A stretch of DNA of 5,197 nucleotides from Alphaproteobacteria bacterium. GTDB taxonomy: Bacteria; Pseudomonadota; Alphaproteobacteria; Puniceispirillales; Puniceispirillaceae. The stretch is from contig JAACDT010000007.1 in the NCBI GenBank assembly GCA_009936885.1, positions 1-5,197 of the forward strand, read 5' to 3'. Below the pieces are notes generated by a model that was not told the DNA's origin, did not search any database, and worked only from the letters and a program-made list of their open reading frames with translations. The translations under genes were made by a program, and so were the position numbers. Of this stretch, positions 1 through 5,197 are shown in pieces. Numbering within the stretch: position 1 is the first letter of the stretch; each line of letters starts with the position of its first letter.

Positions 1-88
1 ATTATGGGCAGATTATGGTCCGCCATTTTATTCCAAAATTAAAGAAAGAGACGAGTTGCTGTGTCCTAATTATCCCTTTTTGTCTTAA
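1..88 (+). CDS. C-terminal end of an unidentified protein (cut by left edge)
   Basis: The frame starting at base 2 is open for 28 codons and ends at TAA 86-88. The peptide begins LWADYGPPFYSKIKERDE and ends in NYPFLS. It has a protein-like mix of aromatic, charged and proline residues, while the other two forward frames hit stops or read less well. The stop lies 21 bases before the next gene on the same strand, the spacing expected of an operon. I do not recognise the family, and 28 residues are too few to assign a function. The gene body lies outside the window. A chance open frame remains possible because the stretch is short. Confidence 0.5.
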   Translation, partial: LWADYGPPFYSKIKERDELLCPNYPFLS

Positions 89-109
89 TTATGGATTGAA
101 GTTAGAAAA

Positions 110-295
110 ATGACGCTTAATTTTACCCCGCCAATACCGGACGACAAAAAGAAGAAATGTCCCAGATGCCATGCCCCATGGCAAATGGTTGTGGTTCATG
201 GACATGAGCAATGTGCCTATTGCAAATCTAATGTGGTTGAATGCTGTTCTGGTGATATTTCCGAGTTACAAACAACGCTAGTTCGGAAAAATTAA
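110..295 (+). CDS. Small zinc-ribbon-like hypothetical protein (61 aa)
   Basis: This small, probably cytoplasmic protein has a short basic lead (residues 12-16, DKKKK) followed by CPRC (C17, C20). A turn rich in His and Val contains H21, H30 and H32. CAYC (C35, C38) and a CC pair at 45-46 come after it. The two CxxC knuckles 14 residues apart are the layout of a zinc ribbon, so it likely binds one zinc ion and may act as a small nucleic-acid or protein-binding factor. The role is inference; I recognise no named family. There is no signal peptide or membrane segment. The ATG at 110 is preceded by a weak GAAG at 98-101. An earlier ATG at 91 stops after two codons. The gene lies 21 bases after the stop of the left-edge gene and was probably translated from the same mRNA. 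It converges on the SulP gene. Confidence 0.7.
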   Translation: MTLNFTPPIPDDKKKKCPRCHAPWQMVVVHGHEQCAYCKSNVVECCSGDISELQTTLVRKN

Positions 296-330
296 GGATA
301 TAGGTTTCTTGACTACCGCGTTACTAAATT

Positions 331-346
331 GCAGGACCCTGCTTTT
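331..346 (+). terminator. Weak candidate terminator after the small zinc-ribbon gene
   Basis: GCAG (331-334) and CTGC (339-342) can pair around a GACC loop and are followed directly by TTTT (343-346), 35 bases after the upstream stop. The stem is only 4 bp, so this is weak. A second candidate, GCTTTTAAAGC at 403-413 followed by TTTTT, is equally short. Between them these are the only terminator-like elements between the two converging genes. Confidence 0.3.
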
Positions 347-450
347 AGTGTAGACTAGTTATTTTATGCTGTTGATGTTCAATAGCAATTTGGTTTTATG
401 GTGCTTTTAAAGCTTTTTATGATCTTGACCGTGCCCCATAAAAAGCACGC

Positions 451-2067
451 CTAGTTTGTACTATCAAAAATACCTAATTTAATGCCATAATCCACCGCCA
501 CGCCATATTTGGGATCATCATCGCTATCTATAATTAACTGCCCAGCTTTTGATAATAGGCTGTGACAATCAGGGCTGAGATGGCGCAATTTTATCTGTTT
601 GCCAGCTTCTGCATATTTTGCGGCCACATCTTCTATTGCTTGTAGCGCGGATTGATCAACGACTCTGGAATTCTTAAAATCAATAATCACAAATTCAGGG
701 TCTTCCAGTATATTAAATAAATCACGAAAACCTGATGCAGAAGCAAAAAATAACGGGCCTTGTATATCATATACAAGTGCACCTGCTTCTCTAACCGAAG
801 GTCTTCTCGAAGCATCAATTCGTTTAGCAGAGTTCCAAGCATAGATAAGCGCTGATATAATTACGCCAACAACCACAGCAACTGCCAGATCTTTGGCAAC
901 TGTAACGGCTGTTACGATAATAACAATAAAGGCATCAGAACGAGGCATAATAAAAATACTTTTCAGGCTGTTCCAAGCAAAGGTTCCGATAACCACCATG
1001 AACATAACGCCTGTCAGCGTCGCGATGGGAATTTGCTCAATAGCAGGTGCTGCAAATAAAATAAAAAACAGCAAAAACAATGATGCAATTATTCCAGCTA
1101 TCCGAGTTCTACCCCCTGATTCTACATTTATCATTGATTGGCCTATCATTGCGCACCCTCCCATACCGCCAAAAAATCCAGTAGCCAGATTAGCGCATCC
1201 CTGCGCCACACATTCTCTTGATGCGCCGCCTCGCTGGCCTGTGATATCGCCAACAAGATTTAAGGTTAATAGACTTTCGATTAAACCAATTGATGCAAGT
1301 ATAACAGCATATGGAATTATAATTAATAAGGTGTCCAAGTTCACTTGGACCATCGGCAGCCTGAATTCAGGCAATCCACCAGATAAACTAGCAATGTCGC
1401 CAACCCGCAATACGTTCAAATCGAGAATTAATACAAAAATTGTAACTATCGAAATTGCTAAAAGAGGAGGCGGTACTAATTTTGTAATTCGCGGGGTTAA
1501 CCATATAAAAGCCATTGTAGCACACACCAAGCTAATCGTGATGTAAAGCGGCACACCAGATAGCCAGATATGGCTGCCATCTCCAGAAACTGTGCTGAAT
1601 TGCTCTAACTGTGCAAGGCCAATAACAATAGCAAGGCCATTTACAAACCCTAACATTACCGGGTGTGGAACCATCCTGATAAATTTACCCCAGCGCAATA
1701 TCCCTGCTAATAATTGTAGAAATCCCATTAATACGACAGTTGCAAATAAATATTCGACCCCGTGCTGAGCCACTAGTGAAACCATAACAACCGCCAGAGC
1801 GCCTGTCGCTCCAGAAATCATCCCAGGCCTGCCACCAATAAGGGCTGTTATCAAACCAACAATAAAGGCAGCGTATAAACCAACTAGAGGCGCCACACCT
1901 GCAACAATCGCAAAGGCAAGAGCTTCAGGAACTAAAGCTAAGGACACTGTCAATCCAGATAACACATCAATATTGATCTGACGCATGGATAGGGCAGGTC
2001 GATTTGAGGGGCTATAATAATCGCCTTGCAAAAACTGCGTTAAGTGTGTTTTTAAAGATTTTAGCAA
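451..2067 (-). CDS. SulP family inorganic anion transporter with STAS domain
   Basis: This inner-membrane secondary transporter has 538 residues, a normal length for bacterial SulP proteins, which carry sulfate, bicarbonate or dicarboxylates. The exact anion cannot be read from the sequence. The N-terminal core shows the SulP signature around VPEALAFAIVAGVAPLVGLYAA (46-67), then GGRPGMISGATGA (78-90), PHPVMLGFVNGLAI (134-147) and the loop rich in Gly and Asn at 285-325. Many hydrophobic helices fill residues 35-410. A cytoplasmic STAS domain occupies about 430-515, with its core strand and loop at IIDFKNSRVVDQSALQAI (461-478), where the usual DSSG loop reads DQSA. The start is TTG at 2065-2067. 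The frame upstream has no ATG or GTG before the stop at 2098-2100, and GAGA sits 5 to 9 bases ahead. An internal ATG at residue 28 is a less likely start. There is no carbonic anhydrase or sulfate-assimilation gene beside it to indicate the substrate. Confidence 0.95.
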   Translation of the reverse strand: MLKSLKTHLTQFLQGDYYSPSNRPALSMRQINIDVLSGLTVSLALVPEALAFAIVAGVAPLVGLYAAFIVGLITALIGGRPGMISGATGALAVVMVSLVAQHGVEYLFATVVLMGFLQLLAGILRWGKFIRMVPHPVMLGFVNGLAIVIGLAQLEQFSTVSGDGSHIWLSGVPLYITISLVCATMAFIWLTPRITKLVPPPLLAISIVTIFVLILDLNVLRVGDIASLSGGLPEFRLPMVQVNLDTLLIIIPYAVILASIGLIESLLTLNLVGDITGQRGGASRECVAQGCANLATGFFGGMGGCAMIGQSMINVESGGRTRIAGIIASLFLLFFILFAAPAIEQIPIATLTGVMFMVVIGTFAWNSLKSIFIMPRSDAFIVIIVTAVTVAKDLAVAVVVGVIISALIYAWNSAKRIDASRRPSVREAGALVYDIQGPLFFASASGFRDLFNILEDPEFVIIDFKNSRVVDQSALQAIEDVAAKYAEAGKQIKLRHLSPDCHSLLSKAGQLIIDSDDDPKYGVAVDYGIKLGIFDSTN

Positions 2068-2224
2068 ATGATTCTCTGTATGAAATAGGACGGGGAGTTA
2101 AGTGCTTGGTTATACATAAATTTGACTATTTAGATACCCCTAACTCGGGCCTGCCCAAATAATCCCAACTATTTTGGTGACTTTTTGTGTAGAGCCTGCT
2201 ATCACTTTGGTTGGTGCTATTTTA

Positions 2225-2260
2225 CCTTTAACATAAAGGGTATAGCGGTTAAGCTATCCC
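2225..2260. other. Two overlapping, mutually exclusive hairpins
   Basis: CCTTTA (2225-2230) can pair with TAAAGG (2234-2239) around an ACA loop. Alternatively, GGG plus ATAGC (2238-2240, 2242-2246, one bulged T) can pair with GCTATCCC (2253-2260) around GGTTAA. The two stems share the GG at 2238-2239, so they cannot form together fully. Neither is followed by a T-run in either direction, so neither looks like a terminator by itself. They lie 158-193 bases upstream of the SulP start and would be in its leader if transcription starts further upstream. Confidence 0.35.
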
Positions 2261-2391
2261 CTCGTTATTTCTACTTTTTGGAACGTCATTTAGGGAGAAA
2301 AGTAATCGCATAATTTTAATACAATTCTTAGCTTCTTCGGCGTAGTGCTTAGGATTGCCATGTGTGATGCAAATTTTGGTGCACCTAATTT

Positions 2392-2418
2392 AAAAAAAGG
2401 GCAGTCCGAAAACCACCC
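2392..2418 (-). terminator. Minus-strand intrinsic terminator with no obvious gene
   Basis: Read on the minus strand, GGGTGGT (2418-2412) pairs with ACTGCCC (2405-2399) around a six-base TTTCGG loop. This gives a 7-bp stem, five Watson-Crick pairs plus two G-U wobbles, followed immediately by seven T (2398-2392). The wobbles become mismatches on the plus strand, so the structure is oriented for minus-strand RNA. No minus-strand gene precedes it. It could end a small RNA, act as an attenuator in a long sulP leader, or be left over from a lost gene. Confidence 0.6.
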
Positions 2419-2424
2419 CTTTCC

Positions 2425-2443
2425 TACTTTCCCCCAGAAAGTA
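2425..2443. repeat. Perfect 7-bp hairpin beside the orphan terminator
   Basis: TACTTTC (2425-2431) and GAAAGTA (2437-2443) are perfect inverted copies around a five-base CCCCA loop. On the minus strand the loop reads TGGGG. It lies six bases before the terminator stem in the minus direction, so the two would form tandem hairpins at the 3' end of one transcript. No T-run follows it on the plus strand. Confidence 0.5.
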
Positions 2444-2528
2444 ACAATCTACTGTAAACAGAGATCATAATTAACGATAGCTAGTTTATTTGAGAAAATA
2501 CAAATTTATTTATTAAAAAAAATTAATA

Positions 2529-2557
2529 TTTTCATTAGGTGAAAAGCTAATTATTAG
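2529..2557. repeat. Two small inverted repeats in AT-rich DNA upstream of the GFA gene
   Basis: TTTTCA (2529-2534) and TGAAAA (2540-2545) flank TTAGG. They are followed at once by the odd palindrome CTAATTATTAG (2547-2557). They lie 70 to 98 bases ahead of the GFA start in a very AT-rich tract. They could be operator half-sites or part of an UP-type promoter region. Inverted repeats of this size are common by chance in AT-rich DNA, so regulation is only a suggestion. Confidence 0.25.
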
Positions 2558-2626
2558 TTATTTTTTAATAAAAGGCCAAATAGCAAAACATCCCTCATTC
2601 AGATTGAGCAAAAAGGAAGTAATATT

Positions 2627-3076
2627 TTGAGTAAGCATACCGGCGGTTGCCATTGTGGAAAAATAAAATTAGAGACAGATTTGGATCCAATGCTGGTCTC
2701 TATGTGTAATTGTGGGCGATGCAGAACTTTATTTGGGGCTGTGGCACTTGTGGCAATGTATGCTGATGAAGAAGTCTCAGTTGTTGGAGAAACCAAAGCA
2801 TATGAGTTTATTGGCGGTAGTGGCATGCAGGTGATAAATCATTGCTGTGCTGACTGCGGGTGTCGCATTTCTTCAGTAGCAGAAGCATTTCCTGGCATGG
2901 TTATGTTTGTTGTTGGCGTATTTGATAATGCGACGTCTTTTGAGCCCAAGGGAGAGATTTTTACAAATTATAAACTCCCATGGTTAAAGGATGATGGGTG
3001 CATTCAAGAAAGCTTTGAGGAGTCAGCGGTAAGCGAGAGGATAATGCTTTTGCTTGAGGCGCTGGAGGATAGGTAG
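2627..3076 (+). CDS. GFA family (CENP-V/GFA domain) zinc protein
   Basis: This cytoplasmic protein has 149 residues and the fold of the glutathione-dependent formaldehyde-activating enzyme family. The zinc-binding pattern is complete: GGCHCG (C8, C10), CNCGRC (C27, C29, C32) and CADCG (C74, C77), preceded by the typical His at 72. In the best-studied member one zinc is structural and another is tied to glutathione adduct binding. Most relatives have no proven reaction, so a formaldehyde or S-hydroxymethylglutathione role here is only a possibility. The start is TTG at 2627, chosen because GGAAG (2615-2619) lies seven bases upstream and MSKHTGGCHCG is the usual N-terminus. No ATG or GTG in frame is seen nearby upstream. 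It is a single gene, flanked by minus-strand genes on both sides. Confidence 0.92.
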   Translation: MSKHTGGCHCGKIKLETDLDPMLVSMCNCGRCRTLFGAVALVAMYADEEVSVVGETKAYEFIGGSGMQVINHCCADCGCRISSVAEAFPGMVMFVVGVFDNATSFEPKGEIFTNYKLPWLKDDGCIQESFEESAVSERIMLLLEALEDR

Positions 3077-3348
3077 ATAGTTTAACGTTCTGCTAAAATT
3101 ACAAAAATCATTTCTAACCTTAATAACACTATTTTTAAAAAATCTGTTTTGAAATATGGCAGGTTAAAGCCTAAGCATGATTAAAATAGAATAAAAATAT
3201 TATTTCATAAACAAGATGAATTCTGATTTGTTAAAGATATTGTATCAGTGTGTCTGTTAGTTAAGTGTTAGACAAAAATTAACCTGAAAGCTATATACTG
3301 GTAGCAATTAAGGGCTTGGTTTTTATCGAAGAAATTGTTGAGTTTGTG

Positions 3349-3377
3349 GTGCGTTTTTGCCAGAGTTCGGAACGCAC
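3349..3377. repeat. 7-bp GC-rich inverted repeat downstream of the methyltransferase
   Basis: GTGCGTT (3349-3355) and AACGCAC (3371-3377) are perfect inverted copies 15 bases apart. T-G wobbles could extend the stem by two pairs on the plus strand. There is no T-run after either arm, so it is not a standard intrinsic terminator. It could protect the 3' end of an mRNA or be a binding site. Confidence 0.35.
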
Positions 3378-3395
3378 GGCGCTATGGTCTGAATA

Positions 3396-3410
3396 TAAAA
3401 GAGCGGCTCT
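3396..3410 (-). terminator. Weak candidate terminator right after the methyltransferase stop
   Basis: On the minus strand AGAGC and GCTCT (3410-3400) are inverted copies around a single base, so in RNA about 4 bp can form with a three-base loop. TTT follows (3399-3397), then A/T-rich sequence. It begins two bases after the methyltransferase stop. The stem and T-run are both short, so confidence is low. Confidence 0.28.
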
Positions 3411-3411
3411 A

Positions 3412-4050
3412 CTATAAATGAGGTTTGATTAATAGGGCAATATTATTATCTGGAAACTCGCAAATCCAGCCTCTTTGTTTGGCAATTATTTGAAAGGTAG
3501 TTTTGGCGTAAAAAACAACATGGGTAGGATCACGGCGATAATACCAATTCTCAAACAGCGAATTATCAGTTAGAAAATTTGTCATGATACCAAGGATACC
3601 TGATGGATTTAGCATTTTATCAAGTAACTCAAACTCACTAAATGGATCATAAAAATGCTCTACCGTTTCGCTACAAGTAATAAAATCAAATCGTTTGGAA
3701 AATAAAGTTTTGTTAGGGTAGAAAAAGGGGTCAAATTTGTGCATCTCATATCCATCTTCTTCTAGCATAGCGCAAAGTGCTGGCCCAGGACCACATCCGT
3801 AATCAAGGCCTATTTTATGTGTTGATAATATGTGTCTTAAGGGTGTGTAAAGCTTAGATAAAAATGTACGATAATTATGGTCGCCGATTACATTCTCATG
3901 CGTGCAATAATGCGCGCGCTCTTCATCTTGCGATAAAAAATGTACTTCATCCAGAAATTTAGCAGAACAATATACGCATTGCCAATATGTTTTAGAATCT
4001 ATTACTGCAAATATCTCAACTCTATTCGAATGACAAACTCTACAATACAA
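3412..4050 (-). CDS. Class I SAM-dependent methyltransferase with N-terminal zinc-ribbon-like cluster
   Basis: This soluble methyltransferase has 212 residues; its acceptor substrate is unknown. The N-terminus has CRVC (C3, C6) and CVYC (C25, C28), a four-cysteine cluster like the small zinc ribbons found in front of some sugar and cell-envelope methyltransferases. The SAM site follows as GLDYGCGPG (81-89), with an acidic D107 after the second strand. ITCSETVEHFYDP (124-136) is the post-motif typical of the UbiG/Methyltransf_11-like group, with H132 and the EH pair. HVVFY (177-181) lies in the C-terminal part. The start is TTG at 4048-4050. The frame has no ATG or GTG between the upstream stop at 4078-4080 and the CRVC motif, and the ribosome site is poor (only GGG nearby). 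The sequence ends with KPHL and shows no internal disruption. Neighbours give no clue to the substrate; no glycosyltransferase or polysaccharide genes are seen. Confidence 0.85.
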   Translation of the reverse strand: MYCRVCHSNRVEIFAVIDSKTYWQCVYCSAKFLDEVHFLSQDEERAHYCTHENVIGDHNYRTFLSKLYTPLRHILSTHKIGLDYGCGPGPALCAMLEEDGYEMHKFDPFFYPNKTLFSKRFDFITCSETVEHFYDPFSEFELLDKMLNPSGILGIMTNFLTDNSLFENWYYRRDPTHVVFYAKTTFQIIAKQRGWICEFPDNNIALLIKPHL

Positions 4051-4070
4051 TTTGGTAAACCCAACACTGA

Positions 4071-4274
4071 TTATTTCTCAAATTTAAAGCACCCTTATCC
4101 GACAAAGAAGCAAGCAAAATTTTGTCACATGCCCATATCGTTGAAGACCAAGAGCCACAGACGTTTTTTGATAAACCAGTAAATAGGCTAGTTAGTTGGA
4201 AAGATTCTTACCGCTGGGGTAAACTCAATGTTCACTATTTATCAATTGGTTTGGTGCCTCGTTATTTTTTATAA
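4071..4274 (+). pseudogene. Protein-like open frame without a start, possible 3' remnant
   Basis: In the 297-base spacer between the divergent methyltransferase and hydrolase, the plus frame from 4071 is open for 67 codons, from just after TGA 4068-4070 to TAA 4272-4274. The middle and end read like a real protein C-terminus, for example EDQEPQTFFDKPVNRLVSW and RWGKLNVHYLSIG, with balanced charged and aromatic residues. It has no ATG or GTG that would include most of it; TTG at 4122 is the only early candidate and lacks a good ribosome site. I do not recognise the family. It may be the tail of a gene whose front was lost where the methyltransferase now stands, or a chance open frame. Confidence 0.25.
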
Positions 4275-4347
4275 AATTACAAATCTACATCTTGTTAAAA
4301 GTTTATGATAGCATAGAGAAGTGAATAACTTTAACGGAAACAATTAT

Positions 4348-5197
4348 ATGTCTAAGAATGAACCTCAAGTCAGCGGATATTGCGACTCTAAATTTGAACA
4401 AGTAAAAGAAATTTTTATTCAAAATTTCGAGCAACGCAATGAGCTTGGCGCTTGTGTTTGTGTGTATAAAGATGGAGAAAAAGTGGTAGATTTATGGGGT
4501 GGATATAAAGATCTACAAAAAACAAATTTATGGGATGAGAATACGATTGTACTGATGAATTCAGTGGCAAAATCTATCTGTTCTATTTCAGCCCATATCC
4601 TCTCAGATAGAGGGTTAATTGATTTAGATGCGCCCGTTTGCAATTATTGGGAGGAATTTGGCCAGGCGGGGAAGGAAAAAATAACAGTTGCTCATGTATT
4701 GGGACACGAATGTGGCGCAATCTTTTCCGACAGTGCAAATCCGTCTGATTGGTACAGTTATGAGAAGCAATCTGCAGCTATTGCAGCTCAAGCTCCAGCC
4801 TTTGAAGCTGGTACAAACGGTGGGTATAACACTGTTAATATTGGTTTTATCCTAGGAGAAGTTATACGTCACGTGACTGGTAAAAATGTTGGTCAATTCA
4901 TACGGGATGAGATCGCTGTGCCCTTAAATGCAGAATACCAAATAGGTTTGACAGATCGTGAGACTAAACTCCTAAGCGACATGCATTTGAATAAGGAAAA
5001 TGCATTCTGGGCAATGGGTTCTGACCCAAACTCTAACCTTCATAGGGCTTGGTCTGGTAAGCCTGAAACAGGAGACTTTCTTAACTCAGAGCATATAAGG
5101 AAGGGGATTTTCCCCGCATTTGGTGGACATGGAAATGCACGTGGAGTTGCTACAATTTATGCTGCATTAGCGGGTGGCGGGCAAGTGAATGGCGTTA
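4348..5197 (+). CDS. Serine hydrolase, beta-lactamase/EstB-type (cut by right edge)
   Basis: The first 283 residues of a protein that normally has about 380-400 are present. It belongs to the class C beta-lactamase-like serine hydrolases, which include the EstB esterases and D-aminopeptidase-type enzymes. The nucleophile motif is S72-V-A-K75 in MNSVAKSICSI. VLGHECG (117-123) matches the LLxHxSG stretch after it. The catalytic Tyr is most likely Y160 in GGYNTVNIGFILGE (158-171), and GGHGNARGVATIYAALAGGG (259-278) is the conserved late motif. There is no signal peptide, so it is probably cytoplasmic and more likely an esterase or amidase than an antibiotic-resistance enzyme; the substrate is unknown. 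The ATG at 4348 has GGA nine bases upstream. A GTG at 4321 in the same frame is a less likely start. A TATGAT at 4304-4309 could be a -10 box, but I see no good -35. Confidence 0.9.
   Translation, partial: MSKNEPQVSGYCDSKFEQVKEIFIQNFEQRNELGACVCVYKDGEKVVDLWGGYKDLQKTNLWDENTIVLMNSVAKSICSISAHILSDRGLIDLDAPVCNYWEEFGQAGKEKITVAHVLGHECGAIFSDSANPSDWYSYEKQSAAIAAQAPAFEAGTNGGYNTVNIGFILGEVIRHVTGKNVGQFIRDEIAVPLNAEYQIGLTDRETKLLSDMHLNKENAFWAMGSDPNSNLHRAWSGKPETGDFLNSEHIRKGIFPAFGGHGNARGVATIYAALAGGGQVNGV

Larger units (their letters stand above)
2068..2626. other. 559-base gap without a convincing gene
   Basis: This gap separates the divergent SulP (minus) and GFA (plus) genes, so both promoters should lie here. 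I found no strong paired -35/-10 boxes for either. The half near SulP (about 2134-2440) is less AT-rich and contains short open frames without good starts on both strands, possibly gene remnants. The half near GFA (about 2460-2600) is extremely AT-rich. The gap also holds overlapping hairpins at 2225-2260, a minus-strand terminator at 2392-2418, a perfect hairpin at 2425-2443 and inverted repeats at 2529-2557. At more than half a kilobase, it is long for a compact genome. Confidence 0.6.
3077..3411. other. 335-base gap between converging genes
   Basis: This gap separates the 3' ends of the GFA gene (plus) and the methyltransferase (minus). The first 200 bases are AT-rich with no GC-rich terminator stem after the GFA stop; only a T5/A6 run near 3131-3141 stands out. 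Bases 3283-3417 hold an open plus frame of 44 codons without an ATG (part reads KGLVFIEEIVEFVV). It ends at TAA 3415-3417 and overlaps the methyltransferase end by six bases. I cannot tell it from a chance frame. The 7-bp inverted repeat at 3349-3377 is the clearest structure. Confidence 0.5.

Noticed and set aside
893..1546. Long plus-strand open frame of 217 codons antisense to the SulP gene
   Set aside because: It lies entirely inside the SulP gene on the opposite strand. Its translation is rich in Ile, Lys and Pro with no recognisable domain, whereas SulP is a clear full-length family match. It is a shadow.
2599..2826. Minus-strand open frame of 75 codons overlapping the GFA start
   Set aside because: The GFA gene explains this stretch with a full cysteine pattern and a good ribosome site. 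The minus translation is low in charge and rich in Ser and Pro.
3131..3141. T-run followed by A-run after the GFA gene as a terminator
   Set aside because: The possible stem is A/T only, with no loop of usual size, and would be too unstable to act as an intrinsic terminator.
3940..4182. Plus-strand open frame of 80 codons across the methyltransferase start
   Set aside because: More than 100 bases are antisense to the methyltransferase cysteine cluster. The remainder reads less like protein than the neighbouring frame at 4071-4274.
2260..4267. The 11-base word CCTCGTTATTT occurs at 2260-2270 and again at 4257-4267
   Set aside because: A few repeated 11-mers are expected by chance in a window of this size, and the flanks do not match, so it is not evidence of a repeat element.
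4419..4643. Minus-strand open frame of 74 codons inside the serine hydrolase
   Set aside because: It is antisense to the conserved SxxK region of the hydrolase, which has clear family motifs in the plus frame.
4348..5197. Antibiotic-resistance beta-lactamase
   Set aside because: The SxxK and Tyr motifs show the fold, but there is no signal peptide and the motif set resembles esterase-type relatives. A resistance role is not supported.

Overview
The window is about 5.2 kb of AT-rich bacterial DNA, roughly 40% G+C by eye and lower between genes. It encodes ordinary housekeeping or accessory enzymes. The gene families (SulP transporter with STAS domain, GFA-type zinc protein, class I methyltransferase, SxxK serine hydrolase) and the strong use of TTG starts fit a low-GC proteobacterium. 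A marine alphaproteobacterium is my guess, but no rRNA or marker gene here proves it. I see no tRNA, rRNA, CRISPR array, transposase or complete insertion sequence.

Layout from left to right. Positions 1-88 look like the last 28 codons of a plus-strand gene that begins outside the window. A 61-residue zinc-ribbon-like protein (110-295) follows 21 bases later and probably shares its transcript. A complete SulP anion transporter lies on the minus strand (451-2067), converging on the small gene. Then comes a 559-base gap (2068-2626) with no convincing gene. It holds a minus-strand intrinsic terminator next to a second perfect hairpin, a pair of mutually exclusive hairpins, and a very AT-rich stretch with two small inverted repeats. 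The plus-strand GFA-family protein (2627-3076) follows. A second gap (3077-3411) holds a 7-bp inverted repeat and little else. A minus-strand SAM-dependent methyltransferase with an N-terminal four-cysteine cluster (3412-4050) comes next. After a 297-base spacer with one protein-like open frame but no normal start, a serine hydrolase of the beta-lactamase/EstB type begins at 4348 and runs off the right edge.

The genes do not form an obvious pathway. Strand changes between nearly every pair mean that the only likely operon is the one at the left edge. SulP would import an inorganic anion. The GFA protein, methyltransferase and hydrolase have unknown substrates. The observations most worth checking lie in the non-coding parts: the orphan minus-strand terminator (a possible small RNA or sulP leader), and the scattered protein-like open frames that may be gene remnants. 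I found no clear evidence of a new multi-gene system.
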